From Pseudogymnoascus destructans (lineage: Eukaryota > Ascomycota > Leotiomycetes > Thelebolales > Thelebolaceae): DNA of 64,000 nt. Location: the NCBI RefSeq assembly GCF_001641265.1, contig NW_020167524.1, forward strand, positions 434,001-498,000. Reading direction: 5' to 3'. Below, in pieces: positions 56,744-64,000 of this stretch. The position numbers and the translations under genes were made by a program. The notes beneath the pieces were generated by a model. It was given only the letters and a program-made list of their open reading frames with translations. It was not told the DNA's origin and made no database searches. The first letter of the stretch is position 1, and each line of letters begins with the position of its first letter.

Positions 56744-58339
56744 ATGATCAGCACGATGTTGTCGCGAAACGCCACGTCACCCGCGCTCACGTCAATTGCG
56801 TCGCGAGTACTGCCAGGAGCAGCCTCTGCGGGGGCTCGTCTTGGTGGTCCGGGTGCGTCCGCAGCACAGCAACAAACAAGAGGATTGGCAACTGTCCAGG
56901 ATGCTCCAGCACCGAAGAGGATATATGGAGGCTTGAGAGATCAGGACCGCATCTTCCAGAACTTGTACAGCCACCACGGCCCAGATCTCGCCAGCGCGAA
57001 GAAGTACGGCGATTGGCACAAGACGAAGGAGATCTTGGATAAAGGTCATGACTGGGTACGTCCATCTTGCTCTAAAAGTGCCCTTTGATTATATCCTAAT
57101 GCTGTACAGATTATTTCCGAGGTCAAGGCTTCCGGTCTTAGAGGACGTGGGGGTGCCGGCTTCCCGTCAGGGTTGAAATGGTCGTTCATGAACTTCAAGG
57201 GTTGGGAGAACGACAGCAAGCCACGTTATCTGGTCGTCAATGCAGATGAGGGCGAGCCTGGAACCTGCAAGGACAGAGAAATTATGCGAAAAGACCCACA
57301 CAAGCTCCTCGAGGGATGTTTAGTTGCTGGCCGCGCCATGAACTGCACCGCCGCCTACATCTACATTCGTGGCGAGTTCATTCACGAAGCTGCTGTTTTG
57401 CAGAATGCTATCCAGGAGGCCTACAAGGATGGACTGATTGGCAAGAACGCTTGCAACAGTGGATACGACTTCGATATCTATCTGCACCGCGGAATGGGCG
57501 CCTACGTTTGCGGAGAGGAGACTTCTCTCATCGAGTCCCTCGAGGGCAAGCCAGGAAAGCCTCGCCTAAAGCCCCCGTTCCCAGCATCTGTCGGACTTTT
57601 CGGATGCCCATCTACTGTCGCCAACGTCGAGACTATTGCCGTCGCACCTACGATCTGCAGAAGAGGAGGTGATTGGTTCGCCGGATTCGGACGAGAGCGC
57701 AACGCTGGTACCAAGCTTTTCTGTATCTCTGGTCATGTCAACAACCCTTGCACAGTCGAGGAAGAGATGTCCATCCCTCTGCGCGAGCTGATCGACAAGC
57801 ACTGTGGTGGTGTTCGCGGCGGCTGGGATAACCTCAAGGCCATTATTCCTGGTGGCTCATCCACACCCATCCTGCCAAAATCTGTCTGCGACGACCAAAT
57901 AATGGACTTCGATGGCCTGAAGGACAGCCAGTCTGGGCTCGGTACGGCAGCAGTCATTGTTATGGACAAAAGCACCGACGTTGTCCGTGCCATCTCCAGA
58001 CTCTCGCACTTCTACCGCCACGAGTCCTGTGGCCAGTGCACTCCCTGCCGTGAGGGCAGCAAATGGACCGAGCAAATCATGCAGCGCTTCGAGAAGGGAC
58101 AAGGAAGAGAGCGTGAAATTGACATGCTTCAGGAGCTTACCAAGCAAGTTGAGGGCCACACCATCTGTGCTCTTGGAGAGGCGTTCGCCTGGCCCATCCA
58201 GGGTCTCATCCGTCACTTCCGCCCCGAGCTAGAGGCACGTATGCAAAAGTTTGCGGAGGAGAACGGCGGCGCCGCCTTGGCTGGTGGATGGCAACACGAC
58301 TCGAATGCTCAGGGCAAGTTGGTGGCACCCGGCCAGTAA
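56744..58339 (+). CDS. nuo-51: NADH:ubiquinone oxidoreductase 51-kDa subunit (NDUFV1)
   Basis: Two exons, 56744-57055 and 57110-58339, with a 54-nt intron (branch CCTAAT), giving 513 residues. The N-terminus is rich in Arg, Ala and Ser and lacks acids, a mitochondrial import signal. [19 protein letters not shown] at about 113-131 and [14 protein letters not shown] form the FMN and NADH sites. [17 protein letters not shown] and the [4Fe-4S] N3 motif [11 protein letters not shown] with a later Cys (HTICALGEA) are present. This subunit takes electrons from NADH at the tip of the matrix arm of complex I. A Met four codons inside (MLSRNATSP) is an equal start choice. Confidence 0.96.
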
Positions 58340-58831
58340 GAAGTGGCGCGGGGTAGTTGTATATATGGACTCTCATTGCTATTGTATAGAGTTCAATTTG
58401 GCGTTTCTTTGCATTATGGTTGTAGAGTTGAGTCAGTTTAGTGGGGTACAGATAAAACTATTGAAATCATATATCGATTTGCATCATTGCTTGCGCCGTG
58501 AAGACAAGATTTATAGTTTTTACATTTGATATACTCGTTGAAGTGTACCTTCAAGCTATGTTGTACAATTGCATTCATGCTCCAGCGCCGTATATGCCAT
58601 TTCCCACTCATACCCCGATATGTATACACCCATACACCGTGCCATCACCCCGAGATATCCAGTCTAGAGTAAGGTATGCCGCCAGCGATTCATTGTACAT
58701 GCAACCTCAGCCACTCCTCAATCCAGGTCGATCTCAAATGCTCTTCCAAATCCAACTCGTCGCCTCCTGAACCTCCTGGTATTACCCTATTTTCATCATC
58801 CGCCCCCAAAATAGCACAGTTCTAGTCCGCC
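58340..58831. other. Convergent 3' region of the 51-kDa subunit and FMC1
   Basis: AT-rich 3' flanks. No gene or notable repeat seen. Confidence 0.45.
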
Positions 58832-59158
58832 CTATTTCATTGCTTCTGCCTCATATTCTTCCGGCAACTCAAACCCAACCCTCCTTGCCGTCAACTTGAC
58901 CCTCTCCTCCTCATCCATATTCATCCCCGGGTTGTAGCGTTCGAGCAGCGTCGCATACATCCTTTGTGCCTTCAGGTACTGCAGGTACTGCTGCGCATGA
59001 TCCACGGCTACTTTTTGTGGCGATCCGGACGGCGCAGATGAGAATGCTGTACGGATACGGTTCTGCACAGGCGATGCCTTGAGGCGGTGGGACGGGAGCT
59101 CGCGCAAGAAGGAGCGGTAGAGGGCGCGGAGGTGCGCGGGGGCGACAGTGGAGGACAT
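58832..59158 (-). CDS. FMC1: FMC1-like ATP synthase assembly factor (LYR family)
   Basis: A single-exon 108-residue protein. LRALYRSFLRELP at about residues 10-22 is an LYR-type motif, and the helix-rich remainder with QQYLQYLKAQRMYATLLERY and a C-terminal TARRVGFELPEEYE matches FMC1. FMC1 helps to assemble or stabilise the F1 part of mitochondrial ATP synthase at high temperature. It is head-to-head with the mitochondrial GTPase gene, with 260 bp between starts. Confidence 0.78.
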   Translation of the reverse strand: MSSTVAPAHLRALYRSFLRELPSHRLKASPVQNRIRTAFSSAPSGSPQKVAVDHAQQYLQYLKAQRMYATLLERYNPGMNMDEEERVKLTARRVGFELPEEYEAEAMK

Positions 59159-59418
59159 TGTGTGTTGGCTTTATAAGAGGGTAATTGAGTTGATCGGATG
59201 TGTCGAGAGGGATTGTTCGTGGTTTCTTGAGTCGTGGATGATGGAAATATTGGGTGGCTACGGCAAAACGTCGGGAAACGTGGCGCATCAGTCGAAATTA
59301 TATTACACGGCTGCAAGGCTGAGGATCTGTATATTTGCGACTGCACCATTTCCAATAGCACCAACGGACAACGGAAACTGCGACTTAATCTGCGAATTTT
59401 AATCGCCCATACTTATTA

Positions 59419-60660
59419 ATGGGGGGCTCTCTGCCTATGAGGTGCCTGCGGTCGGGATCAAGAAGCGTATTTGGGCGATATGTGCCGCAGATCGAAGCTA
59501 CGAGCGATGCGGCAACCTTGGGAATAAGAGGACTCCGAACAAGACGCCGAGTTGGCAGAACCACAACAAATGCAGAGGAAGGGGTTGCGGATAGCCCGAA
59601 GACACAATCCGATGTAGGGCCCGAAGTTGTGTCTTGGGACGAGATAGCCGCGAAGATTGAAGCCTTAGCAACCCAACGACTTCCGAATTCACAGTCCAAA
59701 AAGACCAAACCTCCCAAGCCAGCAGGCAATAAACAGAAGCCATTAGCGTTATCTCCAGCAGAAAAACCTTCCCCGAAACAGGCAGCAACATCACAACCGC
59801 AACAGACAGGCCCTCCACCCAAATCCCGCGACTACCTCAAGTTACCCTCGAATTCTCTCTCCGAACACTGGGACACCCTTCCTCCCTCACAAGAACAGCT
59901 TGTGCATGCCGAGAAATTCTTCCGCCAGAGGCCCCCACGGCCATTCGTCTGGTCAGCCCCAAAATTCCACTCCATGGCCTTCGGCTCCTCCCCCGAAGTC
60001 TGTTTCCTCGGGCGCTCCAACGTTGGGAAGTCATCGCTCCTGAACGCACTCTTCGGTGGCAACATCGCAAACGTGAGTTCGAAACCGGGCCGCACAAAGA
60101 TGATGAACGCATTCAATGTGGGCGATAGTACGGATGCGTCCAAGAACCTTGTAGTGCTCGATATGCCAGGGTATGGAAAAGGGGGACACGCCGACTGGGG
60201 GAAGGAGGTACTGAAGTATCTAGGCAAGCGGAAGGAGCTCAAGCGCGCATTCGTGCTTGTTGATGCTGAAGTGGGACTGAAGAAAACGGATGAGCAGCTC
60301 TTGGCGATTTTTAGAACGGAGGAAATTCCGCACCAGATCGTGCTCAGCAAAGTTGACAAGCTACTATTCCCGAAGAACCGGAAACCCAGTGAGGGAGCAC
60401 TAGAGAGCAGAATGCAGGTTCTAAAACGGGTGATGGAGATGACCAGACGCACCACCCAGCCAAACCCAGAGGATATGAGTGGTGCGCTGGGTGAAATCAT
60501 TGGATGCTGTTCAGAGAGGCCGTTTGGCCAAGTTTTGGGCATTAATGAGGTTAGACATGCTATGCTGCAGGCAGCTGGCTTGGAAAAAAAGATGGATAGG
60601 AAGCTAATTGCCGAGACCGAAATTGTGTCCCACGACGATATCTTTGGAAAAGATCCTTGA
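59419..60660 (+). CDS. MRX8: Mitochondrial EngB/YihA-type GTPase (MRX8-like)
   Basis: A single exon of 413 residues. The N-terminus is basic, with few acidic residues in the first 40, and looks like a mitochondrial targeting signal. A disordered Lys/Pro/Gln stretch follows up to about 150. The GTPase domain has G1 GRSNVGKSSLLNAL (about 199-212), G2 PGRTKMMNAF, G3 DMPGYGKGG and G4 SKVDKL. That set is typical of the EngB subfamily, which helps large-subunit ribosome assembly in bacteria; the yeast relative MRX8 is linked to mitochondrial translation. G4 reads SKVD instead of TKAD. It is next to two other mitochondrial genes. Confidence 0.88.
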   Translation: MGGSLPMRCLRSGSRSVFGRYVPQIEATSDAATLGIRGLRTRRRVGRTTTNAEEGVADSPKTQSDVGPEVVSWDEIAAKIEALATQRLPNSQSKKTKPPKPAGNKQKPLALSPAEKPSPKQAATSQPQQTGPPPKSRDYLKLPSNSLSEHWDTLPPSQEQLVHAEKFFRQRPPRPFVWSAPKFHSMAFGSSPEVCFLGRSNVGKSSLLNALFGGNIANVSSKPGRTKMMNAFNVGDSTDASKNLVVLDMPGYGKGGHADWGKEVLKYLGKRKELKRAFVLVDAEVGLKKTDEQLLAIFRTEEIPHQIVLSKVDKLLFPKNRKPSEGALESRMQVLKRVMEMTRRTTQPNPEDMSGALGEIIGCCSERPFGQVLGINEVRHAMLQAAGLEKKMDRKLIAETEIVSHDDIFGKDP

Positions 60661-61103
60661 GAGATGCAGCGGGACTGTCTGCAGCGGGCCCTCTCACGCC
60701 ACCGATTGTTCCACGCCTGCTTATTTCACCTCTCCGAGAGGAATGGGTCATCTAAGGGAAGGTGGTGCAAGTCAGACAGATATGGTGATGGCGGAATAAT
60801 CAAGCTACGAGAGCAGCAAATCCATAGTCGAAAAGCTGGACTGAGCGAATATTAGTTGCGGAATATACGCCAGATAGCCCTGGTGTGTCTCTCGAAAGGG
60901 GAGACACGGTTGATGGATGTATATCTATGGTGAAGAGGTGAGAATAGACCCATATACAGTGCGATTGACACGACGATGTAGAATATTTCAAAATAACAAC
61001 ATGGTTGCAACCAAACTGTACAGTACCATTCGTTATAGTTATATAATTACCTTCAATCATATACATATAATATCTCCAAAAAAAATACAAAAAAAGAAGA
61101 TTG
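60661..61103. other. Intergenic DNA between MRX8 and the tRNA
   Basis: No gene seen. A weak 7-bp stem (GTGTCTC...GAGACAC, about 60882-60906) lies past the MRX8 stop. On the minus strand an A-rich tract in plus orientation (61078-61098) gives a T-run just after the tRNA, the expected RNA polymerase III stop. Confidence 0.5.
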
Positions 61104-61197
61104 AGGTCGTACCCGGGATCGAACCGGGATCTCAAGAAGACATGTGATGGCTGAACATCCTCAAAATCTCACGTGCTAACCATTACACTATACAACC
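61104..61197 (-). tRNA. tRNA-Gln (anticodon UUG) with a 22-nt intron
   Basis: Minus-strand cloverleaf: acceptor GGTTGTA pairs with TACGACC over 7 bp (one G-T); D-arm GTGTAATGGTTAGCAC; anticodon stem TGAGA pairs with TCTTG (with G-T pairs); loop TTTTGA|T with anticodon TTG; variable AGAT; T-arm CCCGG TTCGATC CCGGG; discriminator T. The A-box (TAGTGTAATGG) and B-box (GGTTCGATCCC) promoters are intact. A 22-nt intron sits after base 37 (61139-61160), the canonical site. A T-rich tract follows on the transcribed strand. Confidence 0.93.
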
Positions 61198-61652
61198 TTG
61201 GTTTAGGGGCTAATGCTCGCTAATCCGGTAGATAAGGGAGACACATTTTTCGCGCTAGTCCCAATGCTAACACTATTTGGCAATCTCCATATCTATCACT
61301 ACATAACAGTTGCGCACGAGCTCAATTCACGTCGACTCACAAGATAATGCAGGGAATTTGGTTGTAGCGCTCTGAAATGCTGAATTCTCATACATCATCA
61401 GATGCCGATGTGACGATTCCTATCTAGACTATACTACATACAAACAATGTGTGCACCTCGCAGCTGGCCCCAGTCGAGTCAGTGCCTGGAGCAAATGCTA
61501 CCTGGTCGATAACGCAACGATGCTCTTTATAATCCCCCATTCTCCCTGATTATTTCTTCCCTTCCATTCATTAATCCCTTTACATATGCCCATGCATCTT
61601 TATCCTCCTCCCAATATCCCATATCCCAATCTACCCCGTTGTTCGGCCAGTA
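61198..61652. other. Intergenic DNA between the tRNA and the nucleoporin gene
   Basis: No gene seen. It includes the nucleoporin 3' flank and the upstream side of the tRNA. Confidence 0.5.
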
Positions 61653-64000
61653 TCAGCGACCCCCTGCGAGGACGCCACGGTAGTACTCCACGCTCAGGTC
61701 AGCCGTGTGCTTCAAGTACTTGTCTTCCGTAAGAGGCAGTCTAAGGACTCTGCTCTGTTCATGTCCCTGCATTGCGTTAGTCAGAATCCATAAAACACCA
61801 GGTTGCTGGGCAAATCTTACCTTTCCATTCTTCCCAAGCTGAACCACCACCCTCGCAACACACGCCCCGATCTCCTGGACCGCCACCTTCTCCAAGAAAC
61901 CCACACTCTTCACATCCGATAGCATAGCCGGAAGGCTGCGCAACAACCTCTCCGCAGCTTGCCCGTCATGCTCGCCTTGCTTCTCTCCATCCAACAAGGT
62001 CAGGTAGTCCGCATACGTGGCACCGCCAAGATTCCAGTCGCGAATACCCCCTTCCCTCTGTTGAAAGCCGCTAAGTAGTTTGCGCAGCGTCGTATCATCC
62101 TGCTCAATGACTGCAGTGGGCGCGACGACCTTGTAGAAAGTGCGGTGCGCTTCGTCGAAGTCACCGGCACGGATGAGACATTCTACCTCGCGCTTGGGAT
62201 CCTTGAGGACGGCGCGCATGTAGAGTGCCTTTGCGTCCCAGATCCACGAAGGTGGTATCTTGAACTCGTCGATAAGGGTAGTGAAAGCTGGTCCGTCTTC
62301 TGCCCCGATGCGGCCGGCGTGGTGAGCGAGGTGATCTTGGATGCTCTTCGTACGAGCAGCCGGTGACGACAAGTGGAGGAGCACAAATACACCGTCGAGC
62401 CAATGACCATCATTGGTAAGCTGAGCTGCGAATGACAAAGTAAGCTCATCAGCCTTTTCGTCGGCCTGTTCACCGTATGAGCACTTGCCAGACGCTGTAA
62501 GTGCCTGGCTAAGCTGCCAAGAAAATCGCATGTTTAATGGCGACAACTGAGAGTTTTCAGGGCGGAGAACAGCTTGGAGGTCTGTCTTTCTGTCCGAGTA
62601 CAGCTTAAGCAATCCCCAGAGAAGGTCCTCGCGATCTTCTAGGTGTTGATCGTCCCAAAGCGGCGAGATGTTTTGCTCCACATACCACGCGAAAGGCTTG
62701 GATGACTCCTTGTCTTGCTGAAGATCTTCATTGAACTTCAACACGGCATGCTCAAGCTCCTCCGTGCTCGAGATGGCATACCAAAGTCTGAGGCCAAATG
62801 CTTGTCTCCAGTCTAACCCAAATCGCTTAGACATGATGAAAGAGTCAATGCGGTCTTCGATAGGCGCTCCTTTGATGCCATCACAAACACAAACGTTGCC
62901 AGCCAGGATTTCGTAAATAGCTCTGAGAGGTTGGTTGATCTCCGAGAGCACTCTAGCTTTGTTCCACTCGTTCAGCTGCTCCCGGATGTTCTTGCGCACA
63001 GACTCATTGCCATCAAGTAAAGCTACCAGGGTAGCGAGATGGTAGTCTTTGCCAGTTAAGAGCTGGGTGCAAGCGTCGGGAATTCGATGCCCGCTGAGAG
63101 CAGCAATGGCCTTTTCTTCAGACGATTTTGCCATTGTGATCTGTCTTGTGGAGGCCTGTTCAACAACCTTTTCCCAGAATGCAGAAAGGTTGTCCTTGCG
63201 CAAGAACTTGAATGCTGCTGGGAATCCCTTCAAATCGTCAGGGATCTCGATCTCGTCAAATAGAATGCTTGCAAGCTCCCAGACGAGGTTCTCGTGAATA
63301 GCTGCTGGGTGGCGCGAGTCTCGGTCGCGAACGAAATCACTGAATTTAAATGGCAGAGAGAGTCTGGCTTGTGGGATGCCTCCGGCTTGATCCACTTGAG
63401 CCAATTTCTTTTGGATTGAGAGAGAGTTCGGTGTCGACTCGTCTGAAAACTTGGCGAATCGAATATCCTTATCTTCACTGGTAAGAACAGTTGTTTGGGA
63501 AAGAAGGCCATGCATCTCAATGGCCTTGGTGGCTTGGTCATCGGCTGCGGATGCTGCATAAACAAGGGTTCCTGTGGGACCCCAGCTCGGCTTGACTGAA
63601 TTGTGAAATTGTTGGTCGATCTCATCCATATCCTCCTCATTCAGATTGCTGGACTTGGACTTCTTCTTGTATGGCCACTCAAACCCAGTTCCTCGCGCTG
63701 ATATCTGTGCTACCTTCGCTGTCTTTGCTGGCTTTGCCGGACTTTTTGGTTCACCAAACAGTGAATGCATGAGGTCGATGCTAGTTGCGAAGCCACGGCC
63801 ATCAGATACCACACGGCTCTTGACCTTGGAAACAAGTGTTTTTTGAGGGGAGCCAAAGAGAAGAGCATCCGTTTCCATGTCTCGAATCTGCTTCAAATGT
63901 TCCCGGTCCTGCTTCTGAGGGCTAATGGTCTGCTCTAGCATGTCCATCCAGTTGTCGTCGTTCAACTCCAATTTGCGCTCGAGTGGTGACCCAGCAGCAC
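61653..64000 (-). CDS. NUP145: Nup96 part of the NUP98-NUP96 precursor (Nup145C-like), partial
   Basis: Two visible exons read downward: one running in from beyond 64000 to 61821, and 61766-61653. The 54-nt intron has a CTGACTAAC branch site and no stop, so unspliced reading stays open. About 760 residues are visible. An unstructured N-terminal part with MHSLFGEPKSPAK precedes an all-helical alpha-solenoid (WELASILFDEIEIP, ALSGHRIPDACTQLLTGKDY, HLATLVALLDG, GLDWRQAFGLRLWYAISS) typical of Nup96/Nup145C, a Y-complex scaffold subunit. The missing upstream part should hold the FG-repeat Nup98 half and its self-cleaving HFS site. The first visible residues are not a start; the frame continues past the window edge. 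Confidence 0.85.
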   Translation of the reverse strand, partial: AAGSPLERKLELNDDNWMDMLEQTISPQKQDREHLKQIRDMETDALLFGSPQKTLVSKVKSRVVSDGRGFATSIDLMHSLFGEPKSPAKPAKTAKVAQISARGTGFEWPYKKKSKSSNLNEEDMDEIDQQFHNSVKPSWGPTGTLVYAASAADDQATKAIEMHGLLSQTTVLTSEDKDIRFAKFSDESTPNSLSIQKKLAQVDQAGGIPQARLSLPFKFSDFVRDRDSRHPAAIHENLVWELASILFDEIEIPDDLKGFPAAFKFLRKDNLSAFWEKVVEQASTRQITMAKSSEEKAIAALSGHRIPDACTQLLTGKDYHLATLVALLDGNESVRKNIREQLNEWNKARVLSEINQPLRAIYEILAGNVCVCDGIKGAPIEDRIDSFIMSKRFGLDWRQAFGLRLWYAISSTEELEHAVLKFNEDLQQDKESSKPFAWYVEQNISPLWDDQHLEDREDLLWGLLKLYSDRKTDLQAVLRPENSQLSPLNMRFSWQLSQALTASGKCSYGEQADEKADELTLSFAAQLTNDGHWLDGVFVLLHLSSPAARTKSIQDHLAHHAGRIGAEDGPAFTTLIDEFKIPPSWIWDAKALYMRAVLKDPKREVECLIRAGDFDEAHRTFYKVVAPTAVIEQDDTTLRKLLSGFQQREGGIRDWNLGGATYADYLTLLDGEKQGEHDGQAAERLLRSLPAMLSDVKSVGFLEKVAVQEIGACVARVVVQLGKNGKVRFAQQPGVLWILTNAMQGHEQSRVLRLPLTEDKYLKHTADLSVEYYRGVLAGGR

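Noticed and set aside
56515..57042. 175-codon open frame overlapping the complex I gene
   Set aside because: It is in another frame over the real first exon of the 51-kDa subunit, and its product has no family resemblance.

Overview
The window is nuclear DNA from a filamentous ascomycete (Pezizomycotina). The evidence is short introns of 46-93 nt with GTAAGT/GTATGT-like donors, CTAAC/CTAAT branch sites close to the acceptor, compact housekeeping genes on both strands, and fungal-type proteins such as a PCL-type cyclin, PAC1/NudF, an FRE-type ferric reductase and MLP1. Relics of FHA-kinase and NLR genes fit a leotiomycete-like genome, but I cannot fix the class from sequence alone.

Layout. 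0-0.1 kb: 3' tail of a probable GPI-anchored surface protein. 0.1-4.6 kb: gene-free and repeat-rich, with a striking 16-bp minisatellite at 3.1-3.7 kb. 4.6-5.7 kb: C2H2 zinc-finger regulator. 5.7-15.8 kb: a 10-kb desert without one intact gene, holding G-rich and pentamer repeats, a small foldback element with TA ends, a dead FHA-kinase gene and a diverged direct repeat. 15.8-24.6 kb: Ldh2-family oxidoreductase, Rab escort protein (Mrs6), an 84-bp-arm inverted repeat, a transposon end, a long ferric reductase and a small membrane protein. 25.3-27.2 kb: NLR relic and a small candidate gene. 27.4-37.4 kb: MER3/HFM1 meiotic helicase, nucleotide-sugar transporter, Tc1/mariner relic and PCL-type cyclin. 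37.4-42.3 kb: second gene-poor stretch with one candidate small gene. 42.3-64 kb: dense housekeeping block with PAC1, a vacuolar Ca2+/H+ exchanger, TFIIE-beta, the nuclear basket protein MLP1, dynactin p27, complex I 51-kDa subunit, FMC1, the MRX8/EngB GTPase, an intron-containing tRNA-Gln and the Nup96 part of the NUP98-96 precursor.

Functional themes. Three neighbouring genes serve mitochondria (complex I flavoprotein, ATP-synthase assembly factor FMC1, ribosome-linked GTPase MRX8). Two encode nuclear pore proteins (MLP1, Nup96) and two encode dynein-pathway factors (PAC1, dynactin p27). This may be ordinary fungal linkage. Several intergenic spaces are short and divergent (TFIIE-beta/MLP1, p27/51-kDa subunit, FMC1/MRX8). 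I see no CRISPR array, biosynthetic gene cluster or clearly new multi-gene system. The unusual material is in the repeats, inverted repeats and gene relics of the two gene-poor stretches.
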